From Anas platyrhynchos (lineage: Eukaryota; Chordata; Aves; Anseriformes; Anatidae), in assembly GCF_047663525.1 (NCBI RefSeq), contig NC_092621.1:14767501-14831500 (forward strand): a stretch of DNA of 64,000 nt, given 5' to 3'. Position 1 is the first letter of the stretch. The number at the start of each line of letters is the position of its first letter. Below the pieces are notes generated by a model. The model ran no database searches. It was not told the DNA's origin and saw only the letters and a list, made by a program, of their open reading frames with translations. Positions 1-11,710 of this stretch are shown here, piece by piece. A program made the position numbers and the translations under genes.

Positions 1-411
1 ACAAGATTTTCATGACAATCAGTTTGGATGCCTTTGTTTCTGTATGTCATCTTGATCTTCAAAGGTAGACACCTTGTTGCAAATAGTGGTGACAAAGCCA
101 CTCTGGATATCTTTTAAAAAGCCGATACAAGAAGGGTGTCTAGTTTGAAAATACACCTGTGTTTGTACGGTGTCCAGATTCTTCAGTTTGAAAATAAAAC
201 TTTCATGTTTGAATTTGAATGAGAAACACTGGTCACCACAAGGTGACAGTATAGTTCAACTAAAACTTTTCTTCCAAACCACTCAGTCGAAACTCTCTAA
301 ACAGGAAACTAGGTTAATAAATTGAAAGCAATGTTACTTATACTGTTCTTATATCTCTGTGATAATAACAGAAAATATGAGCACACAGCAATGTTTATGA
401 GAAAGGCTGCT
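1..411. other. Gene-free DNA, left edge
   Basis: AT-rich sequence with no recognisable gene or repeat. Confidence 0.6.
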
Positions 412-966
412 CAGAGAATCACAGAACTGTTGAGGTTGTAAGAGACCTCTGGAGATCATCTAGTCCAAGCCCCCTGCCCAAGGAGGGACAGCTGGAGCAC
501 ACATCACAGGATTGAATCCACATGGGTTGAATATCTCCAGTGAAGGAGATGCCATAACTGCTCTATGCAACCTGTGCCAATGCTCTGTTACCCTCACAAT
601 AAAGAACATTTTCCTCATATTCAGATGGAAGTTCCAGTGTTTCAGTTTCTGCCTGTTGCTTCTTGTCCTATCACTGGACACCACTGAAAAGAGCCTGGGC
701 CCATTGTCTTGACACCCTCAAGATTTTAAATATACATTGAAAAGATCCCCTCTCAGCCTTCTCTTCTCCAGGCTAAACAGGCTCAGTTCTTTCAGCCTTT
801 CCTCAGAGATGCTCATGTCCCTTAATCACCTTTGTAGCCCTCCTCTGGACTCTCTCCAGTAGCTCCATGTCCCTCTTGCACTGGGTAGCCCAGAACTGGA
901 CACAATATTCCAGGTGGGGCCTCACCAGGGCTGAGTAGAGGGGCAGGATCATCTCCCTTGAGCTGC
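412..966 (-). mobile_element. CR1 LINE fragment (3' part)
   Basis: Reverse-oriented CR1: the conserved GCCCTCCTCTGGACTCTCTC, TTCTCCAGGCTAAACAGGCT and TCATCTAGTCCAAGCCCC blocks are present, and the 3' end lies at 412. 5' truncated, as usual for CR1; no intact coding frame. Confidence 0.9.
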
Positions 967-1012
967 TTTCATTTTTTTTTCCTCTTCCTTTTCCCTTTAA
1001 TTAAAACATCCT

Positions 1013-1190
1013 TACCTCTTCACCATCTTTGTAGACGTCCTTTGGACACACTATCATAGTTTTATGTCCTTTTTATACTGTAGAATTCAAAACTTCATGC
1101 AGTACTGAAGGTGAGGCTGCACCAGCACAGAGCAGAGTAGGTCAGTCCCTTCCCTTGACTGGTTATCAATGCTGTGTTTGATATATGCCT
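1013..1190 (-). mobile_element. Old diverged CR1 fragment
   Basis: Reverse-oriented stretch with CACCATCTTTGTAGACGTCC, GGTGAGGCTGCACCAGC and a CCCTTGACTGG block, typical of an older CR1 subfamily and separate from the copy at 412-966. Confidence 0.65.
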
Positions 1191-3194
1191 TCTATAAATA
1201 AATATAAAATAAATGCTATAGATATAATTATAAAAATAAACACCATACATGTAAGTGTAAAATGAACTCTATGGACTCTGCCTTACAAATTTGCCTTGCA
1301 CAGACAGTCATGCATTTTAAACATCTGTCCTTTACCAAGGTAATGCAGGTCTCTGGCTTGCATTTGCAGGTGTATTCTAAAGCATATTACAGTGAAAAAA
1401 TCAGTATTGAACAAAAGAAAAGCAAATGTCATTCAGTCACGTATATCTCTGTGCAGAAACATACACATGAATGGTACACACTTAGCAGTACTTGAAAAGT
1501 TTTCTTTTCCTTTTTTTTTTTTTTTTTCTTACATAACTGTATGCATATATTTCAAAAGCTTGTCTGGTTCATAGCTGGATACAGAGTAGATCTAAGCTGA
1601 AACATTATAGCTGAAATTTGCTAACTTGGAACCCCAGAGTTGAACATCTAAATATAACTTATAACAACAATTCTTTTACATTTTCAGATTTCCCAGTATG
1701 GATGTACTGACTCTTTAGAAACAAAATAAAAATTAAACTGGTAGGGAAAATAAAACCTTACAGTACCTTCTCTCTCCAAAGGTACGCAGGTAATTCAGTC
1801 TTACAGCACCCATCCAGATTTGACACCTGATGATGTTGAAAGCATCAGTAAGCTGTGATTAAAGTGCATGTGAAAAAAAATATGTTTTATTTATTTTCAG
1901 AAATACATATTTGCTTCTCATGAACATTTGTATTCATACAGACTAAATTTTGGTTTAGACCTAATATTCAGTGTTAAAATAAAAATGCATGTTTCCAGTC
2001 AGATGGAAGTCAGATGAGAAAACATTGGAGAAGAGTAGGGCACTCATATTTGATCTGAAAATCAGTAAAAACAAGCCAAATATATAATTTATTTATCTCT
2101 AGTTTCACCTCAGGAATCCTAAAGAACTTCATTTATCTGGCTGTAGAGCTACCACAAATGACTGCTTACCGTAATCACTCTGCCTCTTGACTAGAAAGAG
2201 AAACATAACTTCATTAAAAAGTAGAAAACCCTGTACACTTGCACAGCTCACTTTGCTCTGCATGGAATTGCATGTTATGACTTTAATATCAGGATGCAAG
2301 ATGCATGGTGTAAGAAAAAAGTCTTTTCAGTGAAATGAAATGGACTATTGCAAGTTTAAATTTGTTGAAGATAAAACCTATTTCCACAGGTGAAGTAAGT
2401 TAGCCTTTCTTCATCAAAATCACTGTTGCATTTTATTATGCTCACCAGCTCAGAACCTTCTCTAAGTCAAATGCTTTGCTAACAAAGGTCAGTTTAAGCC
2501 TGCAGTTACAAATGCTATCTTCTGTTTATTCTGGAATAGGTTTTTCCTGTATCAGGCATTTTCAGATTTCTGTTTACTGGAACTGAGACATACTGATTCC
2601 ATCAGGAAATTCTCCTAATATCCATGAACAATTTCAATGGTATACCATTTCACTTTAATAAAAACAGAGGGAAAAACATTGCCTACCCTTCTTCGCGTGT
2701 GCAAAGAGGACATAAAAAGAACATTTTTCTACCTGATCACAACATGGTACTTAGAATCCTGTGGCCACAGAACTAGAGTAGACTAGCATATGCAGCACAG
2801 CCAGGCTCTTCAGAGCAGATTTTGGAGGGGATGGGATGCAGATGTGGCCTGAGGTCTGTGTTTTACACTGGCAGGCTGGTGGAAACGGAGATGCTGTTCT
2901 GGTCATCTGGTGCATGGATCAGATCAGATTTTCTTAAGTATCCAGCTAAGTAGCTGCCACTGTTTAGATTGGAACTGCACATTAGCACCTTTCTACCACA
3001 ATTTTACATCTGGTTTATCATGTTAGTTAGTAGCTGATAACTAATTGCTGTAAGTTAGAAATGTTTTTCAGTTGTGCTTGAACATATGGTGGAGACATTG
3101 CCTAAGAAGTGGCTACTAGAGAAGAGAGGAAATGTGTGAAGGAATTTGCACTGTATAAAAGGTCAAAAAACCATGACACAAAGGGTCACAAAAC

Positions 3195-3236
3195 TAGCTC
3201 TAAAAAGTCTGGACATTGCTGTTTGCTGAATACTTT
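3195..3236 (+). repeat. 42-bp direct repeat, copy 1
   Basis: TAGCTCTAAAAAGTCTGGAC and the following 22 bp recur at 3710-3751 with two mismatches, 515 bp downstream in the same orientation. The second copy follows a long pyrimidine tract. Confidence 0.8.
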
Positions 3237-3630
3237 TCACTGTATTCTAAAAGCAGAATAAAATGTGATGAACCTTGAAACAACGAAGTTGGTAATTGAC
3301 TTTTTCTGCTGAGTATTTCAACTAAATTACAAGTTATTGACTTAAGTCAAAGCAAAGCACAAACCTTTCCCAAGGTACCTTTCCTGAGCAGCCTTTTTGA
3401 AAAGGCTGATGCACTTTGTGTGGGGCAGTATATTCCTGTGCAAGCTTCATTACTACCTCTGAAGGTATGGTATACAGTCACCAATAAGCAGGCAGAAGTG
3501 TGTGCCTCTTTTGCTATGAGCCTGCCTAGGAAGAAAGGAAGAAACATGAGGTTTCATTGTCCATTGGGGTTTTTGTATGCTCTAGTTATCACAAGCCTTG
3601 CATTTTACATTATCTCCTTGGAATCATCAG

Positions 3631-3697
3631 TCTTTCTCTCTCTCTTTTTTTTCTTCTTCTTCTTTTTTTTTTTTTTTTTTTTTTTTCCCTTTTCCTC
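3631..3697 (+). repeat. Pyrimidine tract (CT/T-rich)
   Basis: Sixty-odd bases of almost pure C/T, including a run of 26 T or so. Low complexity; it makes a spurious Phe-rich frame. Confidence 0.9.
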
Positions 3698-3709
3698 CAA
3701 GCCACTCGA

Positions 3710-3751
3710 TAGCTCTAAAAAGTCTGGACATTGCTACTTGCTGAATACTTT
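3710..3751 (+). repeat. 42-bp direct repeat, copy 2
   Basis: Second copy of the segment at 3195-3236; diverges immediately outside the unit on both sides. Confidence 0.8.
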
Positions 3752-5641
3752 TTCCTAGCTATTAATTGCCTCTCTTCACATTAGAAATGCCATAAGTTTA
3801 ATCATGCTCATAATGGCTTTTTAAACAAATAACCAAAAAACAGAGTGGGTTTACAGGTTAACTAAGAGCAAATACTATCTCCAGGAATGCAGATTCTTCC
3901 AAAAATATTTAGTTATATGGCCTTCGCTGCCAGATGAAAAATTTCCGAATTACATTTGATGCAGAGACAGGTCTAAATCAACTTATTATATACCAGTCAA
4001 AAATGCATGGCTTGATAGGCAGAAGTTTACTGAGAATTTTTTATCTGGGAATAACAAAGTACATCATTAACAGTAGCACAGAAGAAAACATGTATCCACT
4101 TACCAGGAAAAATAAAAATCACAGCAGTACATTGACCCTGTGCTTCAGTGCTGCTCCTTTGAACACAGCTGTGAGTACAGAGAGAAGAAAGAATAATTTG
4201 CAAAAGGATGTAGTATTCATTTTAAGGATTTATACATTGGTTGTGGAAGAGATAGCAAATGTTATTGAGCGCAGCTGAATGTCAGTGGAGCTCAGGTGAA
4301 TCTCTGCAACTATATTAGTCCTTTGTTATCACTGCTATGTGTTTTCATTTAGTGCAGTCTGATGGTTGTTGTATATTTTCCCACCCCAGAGTCAGGGAAG
4401 GCAGAAGTCACCCACATGTTGTTTTGGTGCCGCTAGCGTAATGCTCTACATCCCCATTGCCTCAGTGAAAGTTTGCAAAAGCTTGCATTGACTGTCAAAC
4501 TTTCCTTTCAGCTAGAAGGTGTCTATAAAAACTCATTCCAGGAAGTTTCACAGTAGCAATTAGGGTAAACTACTGATTTGTGGAGTAAGCTGACAGGATT
4601 ATAATGACTTTCAGATGATCCAAAAAACACTGTAGTTCAAAAAGACATCCTAATAAGATCTGTTTCTTTGAAGTCCTGCCTTAATTTTCTTCCCTAACTC
4701 TCTTTTATAAGAGGAATCTTTGTTCTGCTTATTGAAAAATATTTCTTTAGGTTTTAATTTCAAGATACTCAGAAATTTTCAGAGGGATACTGATGGATTT
4801 TGATGAAAGATTTCTGTTCAGTTTCCTGCTTGAAGCATTTTACCTTTCCAACTAGTTACAGTAATAATTCTAAACTATTTAATACACACGTGCCACTGAA
4901 TTAGAAAGAACCAGAAATATAAAAGCCTGGGCAAGGTTGCTAATAGCTGATGTTTGACATTCCACTTGCCCTACAAAGAACAATCAGACAGTGTTTTGAA
5001 AAGCGCTAAGACATCAAACTAAAAGAGACTTTCTGGATCAGCAGCGCTAAATACTGCTGTCTCAGGCAGTCATATAAAATGATGGAAAAATTACAAATTT
5101 ATTAAACTATGAATTAAATTCACAATTAACGTAGAAGAATACAAGGAAAAAAAAAAGCTTAAATCATTGGATATTTGTGAAAAATTGAACTCGTCAGCTG
5201 CTGAGGATAAATTCCTTGGAACTGACTCTACAGTCATCTGGGTGATTTAATCTCTGAGACACACCTTTTTTTTTTTTTGCTGTTCTTTGTCACTACTATC
5301 ACAAATGCAATAGTACTTCCACTTTAGCCTGTTTCATGTGACTTTTTCTGCATTAGCTTATTTAAAATGCTAAAATCATGAGACCTCTGTGATTCATGAA
5401 ATACACCTATCCTATATATGTGTGAGCCTCTGTTTCTGGGCAGGTTTATGAGAGTTTATGGATCTGTTGCAGTCATAGTACTTCTGAACACAGCTGAGAG
5501 GTGAGTTCTTAGAAGAGTTTGTGCAGAAGCCATGACCCCTGTGAGCACAGTGGGCATGGTTTTCAGGTTGAGAAGGACTCATGGTGGGCTTCAGTTGTCT
5601 AAATTGGAGACACATATGTTTGATAGATGGACCACTCATTG

Positions 5642-6627
5642 GGTAAGGAATTGGCCAGATGGTTGCACTTAAAGAGTTGCAGTCAATGGCTCAATGTCCA
5701 GGTGGAGACCAGAGATGAATGGTGTTCCTCAGGAGTCAGTATTGGGACCGGTGCTGTTTAAATTCTTTGTTGTAACAATGGCAGTAGGATCAAGTGCACC
5801 TGATGCACTTTCTGCAAGGAAACTGCGTTTCCTGATGACACCAAGCTGTGTGGTGCAGTCAGCATGCTGGAGGGAAGGGATGCCATCCAGAGGGACCTGG
5901 GTAGGCTTGAGAGGTGGGCCTGGGCAAACCTCTTGGAATTTAACAAGGCTGAGTGCAAGATCCTGCACCTGGGCTGGGGCAATCCCAAGCACAAATACAG
6001 ATTGAGTGGGGAGTGGATTAAGAGAAGCTCTGAGAAGGAATTGGTGATGCTGATTGATGAGAAGCTCAACATGAGCTAGTTATGTGCACTTGCAACCCAG
6101 AAAGCCAACTGTGTCCTGGGCTGCGTTAAAAGCAACATGACCAGTAGGGTGAGGAAGGTGATTCTGTACCTCTGCTCTTCTCTGCTCTCATTAGACTCCA
6201 CTTGGAGTCCTGAACGCAGCTCTGGGGCCCCCAGAACAAGAAGGAAATAGAAGTATTAGAACAAGTCCAGATGAGAGCCACAAGGATGATCAAGAGGCTG
6301 GAGCACCTCTCCTATGAAGACATGCTGAGGGAGTTGGGGTTGTTCAGCTCTGTCAGGAATGTAGTGATAGGACTAGGGGGAGTGGATTTAAACTAAAAGG
6401 TAGATGTAGAGTATGTATTAGGAGAAAATTCTTCACTCTGAGGGTGGTGAGGACCTGACGCAGGCTGCCCAGAGAAGCTGTGGATGCCCCACCCCTGGAG
6501 GTGTTCAAGGCCAGGCTGGATGGGGCTTTGGGCAACCTGGTCTGGTAGGAGGTGTCCCTGCCCATGGCAGGTGGGGCTGGAACTGGGTGATACTTAAGGT
6601 GCCTTCCAACCCAAACCATTCTGTGGT
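5642..6627 (+). mobile_element. CR1 LINE fragment with reverse transcriptase remnant
   Basis: About 985 bp in sense orientation, from the CR1 block GGCTCAATGTCCAGGTGGAG to the tail CCAACCCAAACCATTCTGTG. It includes the C-terminal end of the CR1 reverse transcriptase frame (RDLGRLERWAWANLLEFNKA near 5885-5945) with frameshifts and stops. This is a dead element, not a host gene. Confidence 0.92.
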
Positions 6628-9600
6628 TAATACTGCTTCCAACCTTCAGTGATGGAAGTCATTGAAAATTTCACTCATATTTGATACTAACACTTCAGTC
6701 ACAGTTATCTCTGAAGGCTGATGCCTGAAACCTTAGCATTTTTTTTAGCACAAAAGAGGGACGTCTTAGGGAGGCAAGTATCCATAACTGTAAGAAAGAG
6801 AAATACATACTCAACCTCAGTCAACAACTAAATCAGATAAGGTGGATTCCACCCTCATGTCCAGCAGAGTCCCATGAAGCAATGAGCTGCAGGGTGGTCT
6901 ATAAACAGTAGCCTAGGATTAGCAGCAACCAGAATAATTTGTGTGAGGTGGTGGTTTGCAAGCACTTGAGCAGATGCAGTGTTTGGCTGGATCTGCATGC
7001 AGAAGGGTCTCCTTCTGTCCTTCCTTCTCTCTTACACTTTCCACTTCTTTTCTCCTCTTTCTCTCCTTCCTGGCTATACATTGCCATCCTCTTTCTGGCT
7101 CTGTTGCCCACAGGGCCTTCGTGGCAGATGATCTCAACCATTAAAACAGCGGAAAACCATTCACATTATTTGCTGGATTTATCTGTAATAAATTAAACTT
7201 TGGTCCTCCACAAACCTAACACCAGATGTGCAGAGGAAACATGTGGTGAGGACTGAAAATGACAGCAGGAAAAAAGATGGAAATGTGATATAGTAACTCA
7301 CTATTTGGGGCAGTTTCAAGCCGTTAAATTTATTCACCATGTCTTGTATTCTAACATCAGAACATAACTCTAGAGAATAGTAATGATTCGTTTGCCCAGT
7401 AAAGACCTCTGTGTACTGCAGGCTGAAATGTCTGTGCTCTAGATAAGTTTGATTTATTACTTAACTACTACTAAAGCCCTCTGAATTTTGAATTATAATG
7501 ACATGAGCTCTTCTTTTCTGACCCAGTTTGTTCAAACCAAAAGTCTCATGGCCCTTGTTTGTGTGGCGTAGGCTCTGCAGCAAATGCATTCCGGTATCTA
7601 AGGCAATATCCTTCTACAAGGTCCCTTGAGAGAGGATCATTTGTATTACAGTTAGCACAGTGTTAGTGCTATTTGACATATTTTATAGAGACACATCCCC
7701 AGGCATTGTCATTAATCCTTGAAATCTGATAAATACTTTAAAAGCAAACAAGACAATAAAAACACTTAAAAAAAAAAAAAAAGTTAGATGGCATTAGCAA
7801 ACAGAAAGAAATCCAAAAACTCTTCGAGTCAATTTCACCATTTAAAACCATAATGACTAGATGTTCTTTCTCCACTCAGTTGTCACTGGATCCTTGGCAT
7901 TTGCAGCAATCACAGAGCACAGACTGTCTTTAGGGCTGTAATGCATAATGAACTTGGACAATGAAGACACAAGACTATTTAAAGCTTGGTAAACTGTTGA
8001 GTAACCTTAGCATCAATCCTATAAAAGGATGGAAGCCTACAGGGAAATATCGCTGATATAATTATATTCTGGCTGACCTTAGTGTGAAGTAAAATACAGA
8101 CAATAGCATTTCATGCTGTCTCCAGACCAGGCAGGATATCATTAGCCCAGCAAGTGAAGCATTGCATTAATCATTCTTGTGCTAGGATTATCATGTGGTG
8201 CAAGACAAAAAATGCTTTGCCTTATGGCTAACCCTTTGTGCCTCTCAAACTACTCCTCCTTTACTCCTCCCAAACTTCATTTTTAAGCCTGAAGCCAGTT
8301 CATTTCTGAATAGACAGTAGAAATGTTTAGCAAGAACTGAAAGCTGCTATGATAAACACACTTTTACTGAAAAAGTGTTAACAGAGGAGTAAAACATTGC
8401 TGTTTTCACCAACAGTACGGAAGAATCATTCTTATCTACTCTGAAAGTTACGCAGTCCCTCACTAGTGTGCATGCTGGGGGAGTGATTGGTGACATCCTC
8501 CAGTCAGACCTTTGAGTAATATTTTCTGTTATTGTAGACATACCTACCAGTCATAGCCTGGGAACAGTCCCCCATTACAAAGTGATAGTGCAATATTATC
8601 CCACAACTGCACAGAGGCTTGCACTGCAATACGATGCACAAGTAAGAAGCTATCTAAAAGGTTCGGAGCCTAAGTGCTGAGTAGAAAGAGGTTGCTGTAA
8701 ATACCCTGTGAAATGGAAGAAGAATCAACCATACACAGTCCCACAGTAGAGGAGACTGAATAGCAGTCCACTGTAAAACAGCCACAGGAGCTGTGGGCTT
8801 GCAGTCCTAGGAGGGACACAAGTTTTTCTCTGCCTCATACTCCTCTGCACCTTGCCAGCTCAGTCTCTTTGATTTTATTACTACTGAAGCCACAGTCAGT
8901 AAAAAGGTAGGATCCTGTTTCCAAATTTAGGAAGGTAATACCTTTGGGTTGATGTACCTTAAAATGTATGATAACAGGACTACATTGTATAGTAGAATAC
9001 AGCATCTGCAAAGCAACATTTTTGTCAGTCCTAAATGATTCTTGCAAGACATTCCATCAGTATTAACTCATTTGAAAAAGATATTCATTCTTAATAGCTA
9101 TACTACCCACTAATTAAGATCAGACCACCACCACACATGCATTCTTTGCTAGTTGTATTTGGCCTCTATGTGTTTATTTGCATGTGTTGTCTGTGAGCTA
9201 ATTACAAAATATCTTTACCTTGAAGGTTGTTATAACTAATGACGCATTTACAGAAATTGAAATTTCTAGAAGTGATAAAAGCATATGAATCAAATTATGA
9301 AAGAGGTTCATAGTTACTAAATGTGAAAAGTACAGTGGAGGTGCCCACTGCTCTAGATACCTGCCCATATCCTCCCACACTCCCTGCCACTCATAGCCAT
9401 CCCGCCTCAGGACAGATCTCTGGATGACATTCCTAAGTTGTTTAACCTTAAACAAAATCTGAAGTGCATTCAGGAGACATAACTATAACAACATGCTGGT
9501 CTGAGTATCCCAGGGATATTCAACATCTTGAAGAACTGTTGTAACTAGCTCAGAGGATAAGAGGGGAGCAAAGGAGAAAGGGAGAGTGAACAAATAGGAA

Positions 9601-10023
9601 AAAATATCTTCCCCTGTCCCCTCCACAGATTGGCTCTCTGAAGAAAAAAGGCAACAGGTGCCATTGGTAATAGTTTCCAAGATATGGTTTCCAAAGCATA
9701 GAGTCAATGACAGTGCTGAGTACACATATGAGGTTAGTCTCATGACCAGCAATTTCATCATATCATAAGCCAGTGATACCCCGTTACACCACACAGTACC
9801 ATAAAGATCTTAAACCAGGGCCTGGAAAGGATAAACAGCATGACAGTAACGTGTTATATAACTCCATTTGGAAAACAGGTACAGCAGACCTGAGATTAAA
9901 GCAATCAACGTTGTGACTAGCAACTATTAAGCAGGTCTAATACTTATACCAATTTTAGTTTAACACACTCTGGTCAGATCTGTTGTTATCTCAACCCTTT
10001 GGGCCCCATGTTGAGCATCAAAA
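6628..10023. other. Intergenic DNA upstream of C7
   Basis: No gene, RNA gene or clear transposon recognised. Frames at 9483-9794 and elsewhere are short and domain-free. Confidence 0.6.
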
Positions 10024-10028
10024 AGGAC
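10024..10028. repeat. Target-site duplication, left copy (AGGAC)
   Basis: AGGAC directly precedes the LTR and recurs at 10584-10588 directly after it. A five-base duplication with TG...CA ends fits ERVL-type integration. Reading it as six bases (AAGGAC) would shift the LTR end by one base. Confidence 0.65.
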
Positions 10029-10583
10029 TGTTTTGGTTTAACCTGGCTGACAGCTAAACACCACACAGCTGTTTGCTCCCCCTCCCCCTCCCTCTCTGGA
10101 ATAGGACAGAGAAATGGGAAAATGAAGCCTTTGGGTTGAGATAGAGGCAGTTTATTAGAACAAGAAAATAGTAATAATAATAATAATAGTACTACTACTA
10201 ATAATGTGTGTGAAAGAAGTGACACACAATGCAATTGCTCACCACCCGCTGACCAATGCCCAGCCTAACCCTGAGCTAGCCACCCTGGCTAGCCACCCCT
10301 ATATATTGTTCAGCATGACCCCAGGTGGTATGGAATACCCCTTTGGCTAGCTTGAGTCAGCTGTCCTGGGCCTGTCCCCTCACAGCTCTTGCTGCACCCC
10401 CAGCCTGTCCGTGGACAGGACAGAGCGAGAAGCTGAAAAGTCTTTGGCTTAGTGTAAGCACTGCTCTGCAACAATTAAAACATCAGCATGTTATCAACAC
10501 TCTTCTCGTCATAATCCAAAACATAGCACCCTAGCAGCTACTAGGAGGAAAATTAACTCTGCCCTAGCTGAAACCAGGACACA
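10029..10583 (-). mobile_element. Solo LTR of an endogenous retrovirus, minus orientation
   Basis: 555-bp unit that on the minus strand starts TGTGTCCTGGTTTCAG, carries TATA (ACAATATATAGG) and a poly(A) signal (AATAAA, about 10151-10156) in the right order, and ends CAAAACA. It is flanked by the direct repeat AGGAC. No retroviral coding sequence adjoins it, so it is a solo LTR left by recombination. The beginning and end resemble an LTR family abundant in birds; the exact family needs a repeat library. An internal AAT/TAC microsatellite lies at about 10170-10206. Confidence 0.85.
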
Positions 10584-10588
10584 AGGAC
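10584..10588. repeat. Target-site duplication, right copy (AGGAC)
   Basis: Matches 10024-10028 and bounds the solo LTR on the C7 side. Confidence 0.65.
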
Positions 10589-11682
10589 AACCCCTGTCTT
10601 AGCTAAATGGGCTCTGTGGTTGCTAACTTCTGAGGAATAGGCACAGGCATACCTGACCTGGATGGAGTAGCATGACCCAAGATCTAGGCACTTTCTTAAG
10701 CAGACTGTGCCAAAAGAGTACAGGATTTAAAATTCACCATATAGTAATGCTGTGACATGAAGCACTTGTTTTTCTGAGGACTGTTTTAAACTGTTCAAAA
10801 TAGATTCAGTGCCTAAGATGTAGTATCTGGAGAGATTTCAGAACTTGGAGCTGCTTTTCCACGAGGGTTTCATCCAGGCTTTGACAAGATGTTTTGATGG
10901 AAATTTCCCCAGCTGTAGTGATTTATTGCTCTTACTGAATCATCTCTGGAAAGTCAAAAAAAGTCAAAAGAAAAAAAATAAGAGGGCATGGCAGGGTGGG
11001 AAAAGAGAAAGTGAAGTGCTCTTACTTTCGTAAGAGCATCCCCCAAAAAAGCCAGCTGTTGACGTGGAGTTGAAACCAGTGTCTGTGTATGGTCTTAAGA
11101 TCCTTTTCACAGCACAAACACATCAAAAACAGGGTAAAACTTGCCTTCAGATCCATAAATTGATTTTCAATGTGAGAATTGATGTAAAGAAATCAACCCA
11201 ACTGCACAAATCGAGACAGAAGATTTGTGGTCACATTTAACCCTTGGAAACATCAGCTTAAATATAGAGCAGCTCTGCCTGTCAAAGACAGGGACACAAT
11301 GGTGGTCCAGAGTATGTGACATCAGCATTGGCCTGGGATCTCTGAAAAGTCTTGTTCAGAGGAAAGAAGCAGTGACAGAGAAGACAAGGAAAAGATGTTC
11401 TTCCAGTAAATGCTCCTCACAACTTTGTGCCAGGCCCATTCAGCCTTGCCAAGCCTTGATTTATATGTTTTAAAAACACTGAGCATCTCCAAAAGCTGGC
11501 TGTGTCCCTGGAGAGGACCAGCTGGGTCAAGATAAAAATTCCTCAGCAGTGCTTAGCCTTTTGGAGAAGAGAAAAACAGAATAGCAAGGCAGAGTGAGAA
11601 GAGACATACAGTAGCAGGCAGACTGACTGACTCCTTCAGCTGCTGAATTGAGTGGAAGTGCATTTTCCCTGGTAATTGCTGG
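10589..11682 (+). other. C7 proximal upstream region; promoter not resolved
   Basis: No CpG-rich island is seen. A TATA-like TTTATATG lies near 11459, about 245 bp before the start codon, and a purine-rich stretch with GAGAAAGTGAAG (interferon-factor-like) lies near 11005, followed by a perfect 9-bp hairpin at 11017-11038. None of these can be assigned a role from sequence alone. The leader of C7 exon 1 must lie in the 3' part of this interval. Confidence 0.3.
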
Positions 11683-11703
11683 ATGTCTGAGTATTTCATC
11701 TAA
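11683..11703 (+). promoter_or_regulatory. Upstream ORF in C7 leader (6 codons)
   Basis: An ATG at 11683 opens a six-codon frame (MSEYFI) ending in TAA at 11701-11703, one base before the C7 start codon at 11705. If the leader includes it, the spacing favours termination-reinitiation. The transcription start is not determined, so presence in the mRNA is inferred. Confidence 0.4.
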
Positions 11704-11704
11704 C

Positions 11705-11710
11705 ATGAAG
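11705..11710 (+). CDS. C7: C7 exon 1, coding part (MK)
   Basis: ATG AAG followed directly by donor GTAAGA. The human gene likewise splits the signal peptide after Met-Lys. The start context has A at -3. The exon begins further upstream as 5' UTR. Confidence 0.85.

Larger units (their letters stand above)
1191..5641. other. Intergenic DNA upstream of C7
   Basis: Only short scattered frames without domains, the 42-bp duplication and the pyrimidine tract. No exon-like stretches recognised on either strand. Confidence 0.6.

Noticed and set aside
5694-6079. Overlapping frames on both strands
   Set aside because: They are decayed CR1 reverse transcriptase and its antisense, not host genes.
10029-10583. 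A full-length endogenous retrovirus
   Set aside because: No gag, pol or env sequence and no second LTR flank the element; the close target-site duplication shows a solo LTR.
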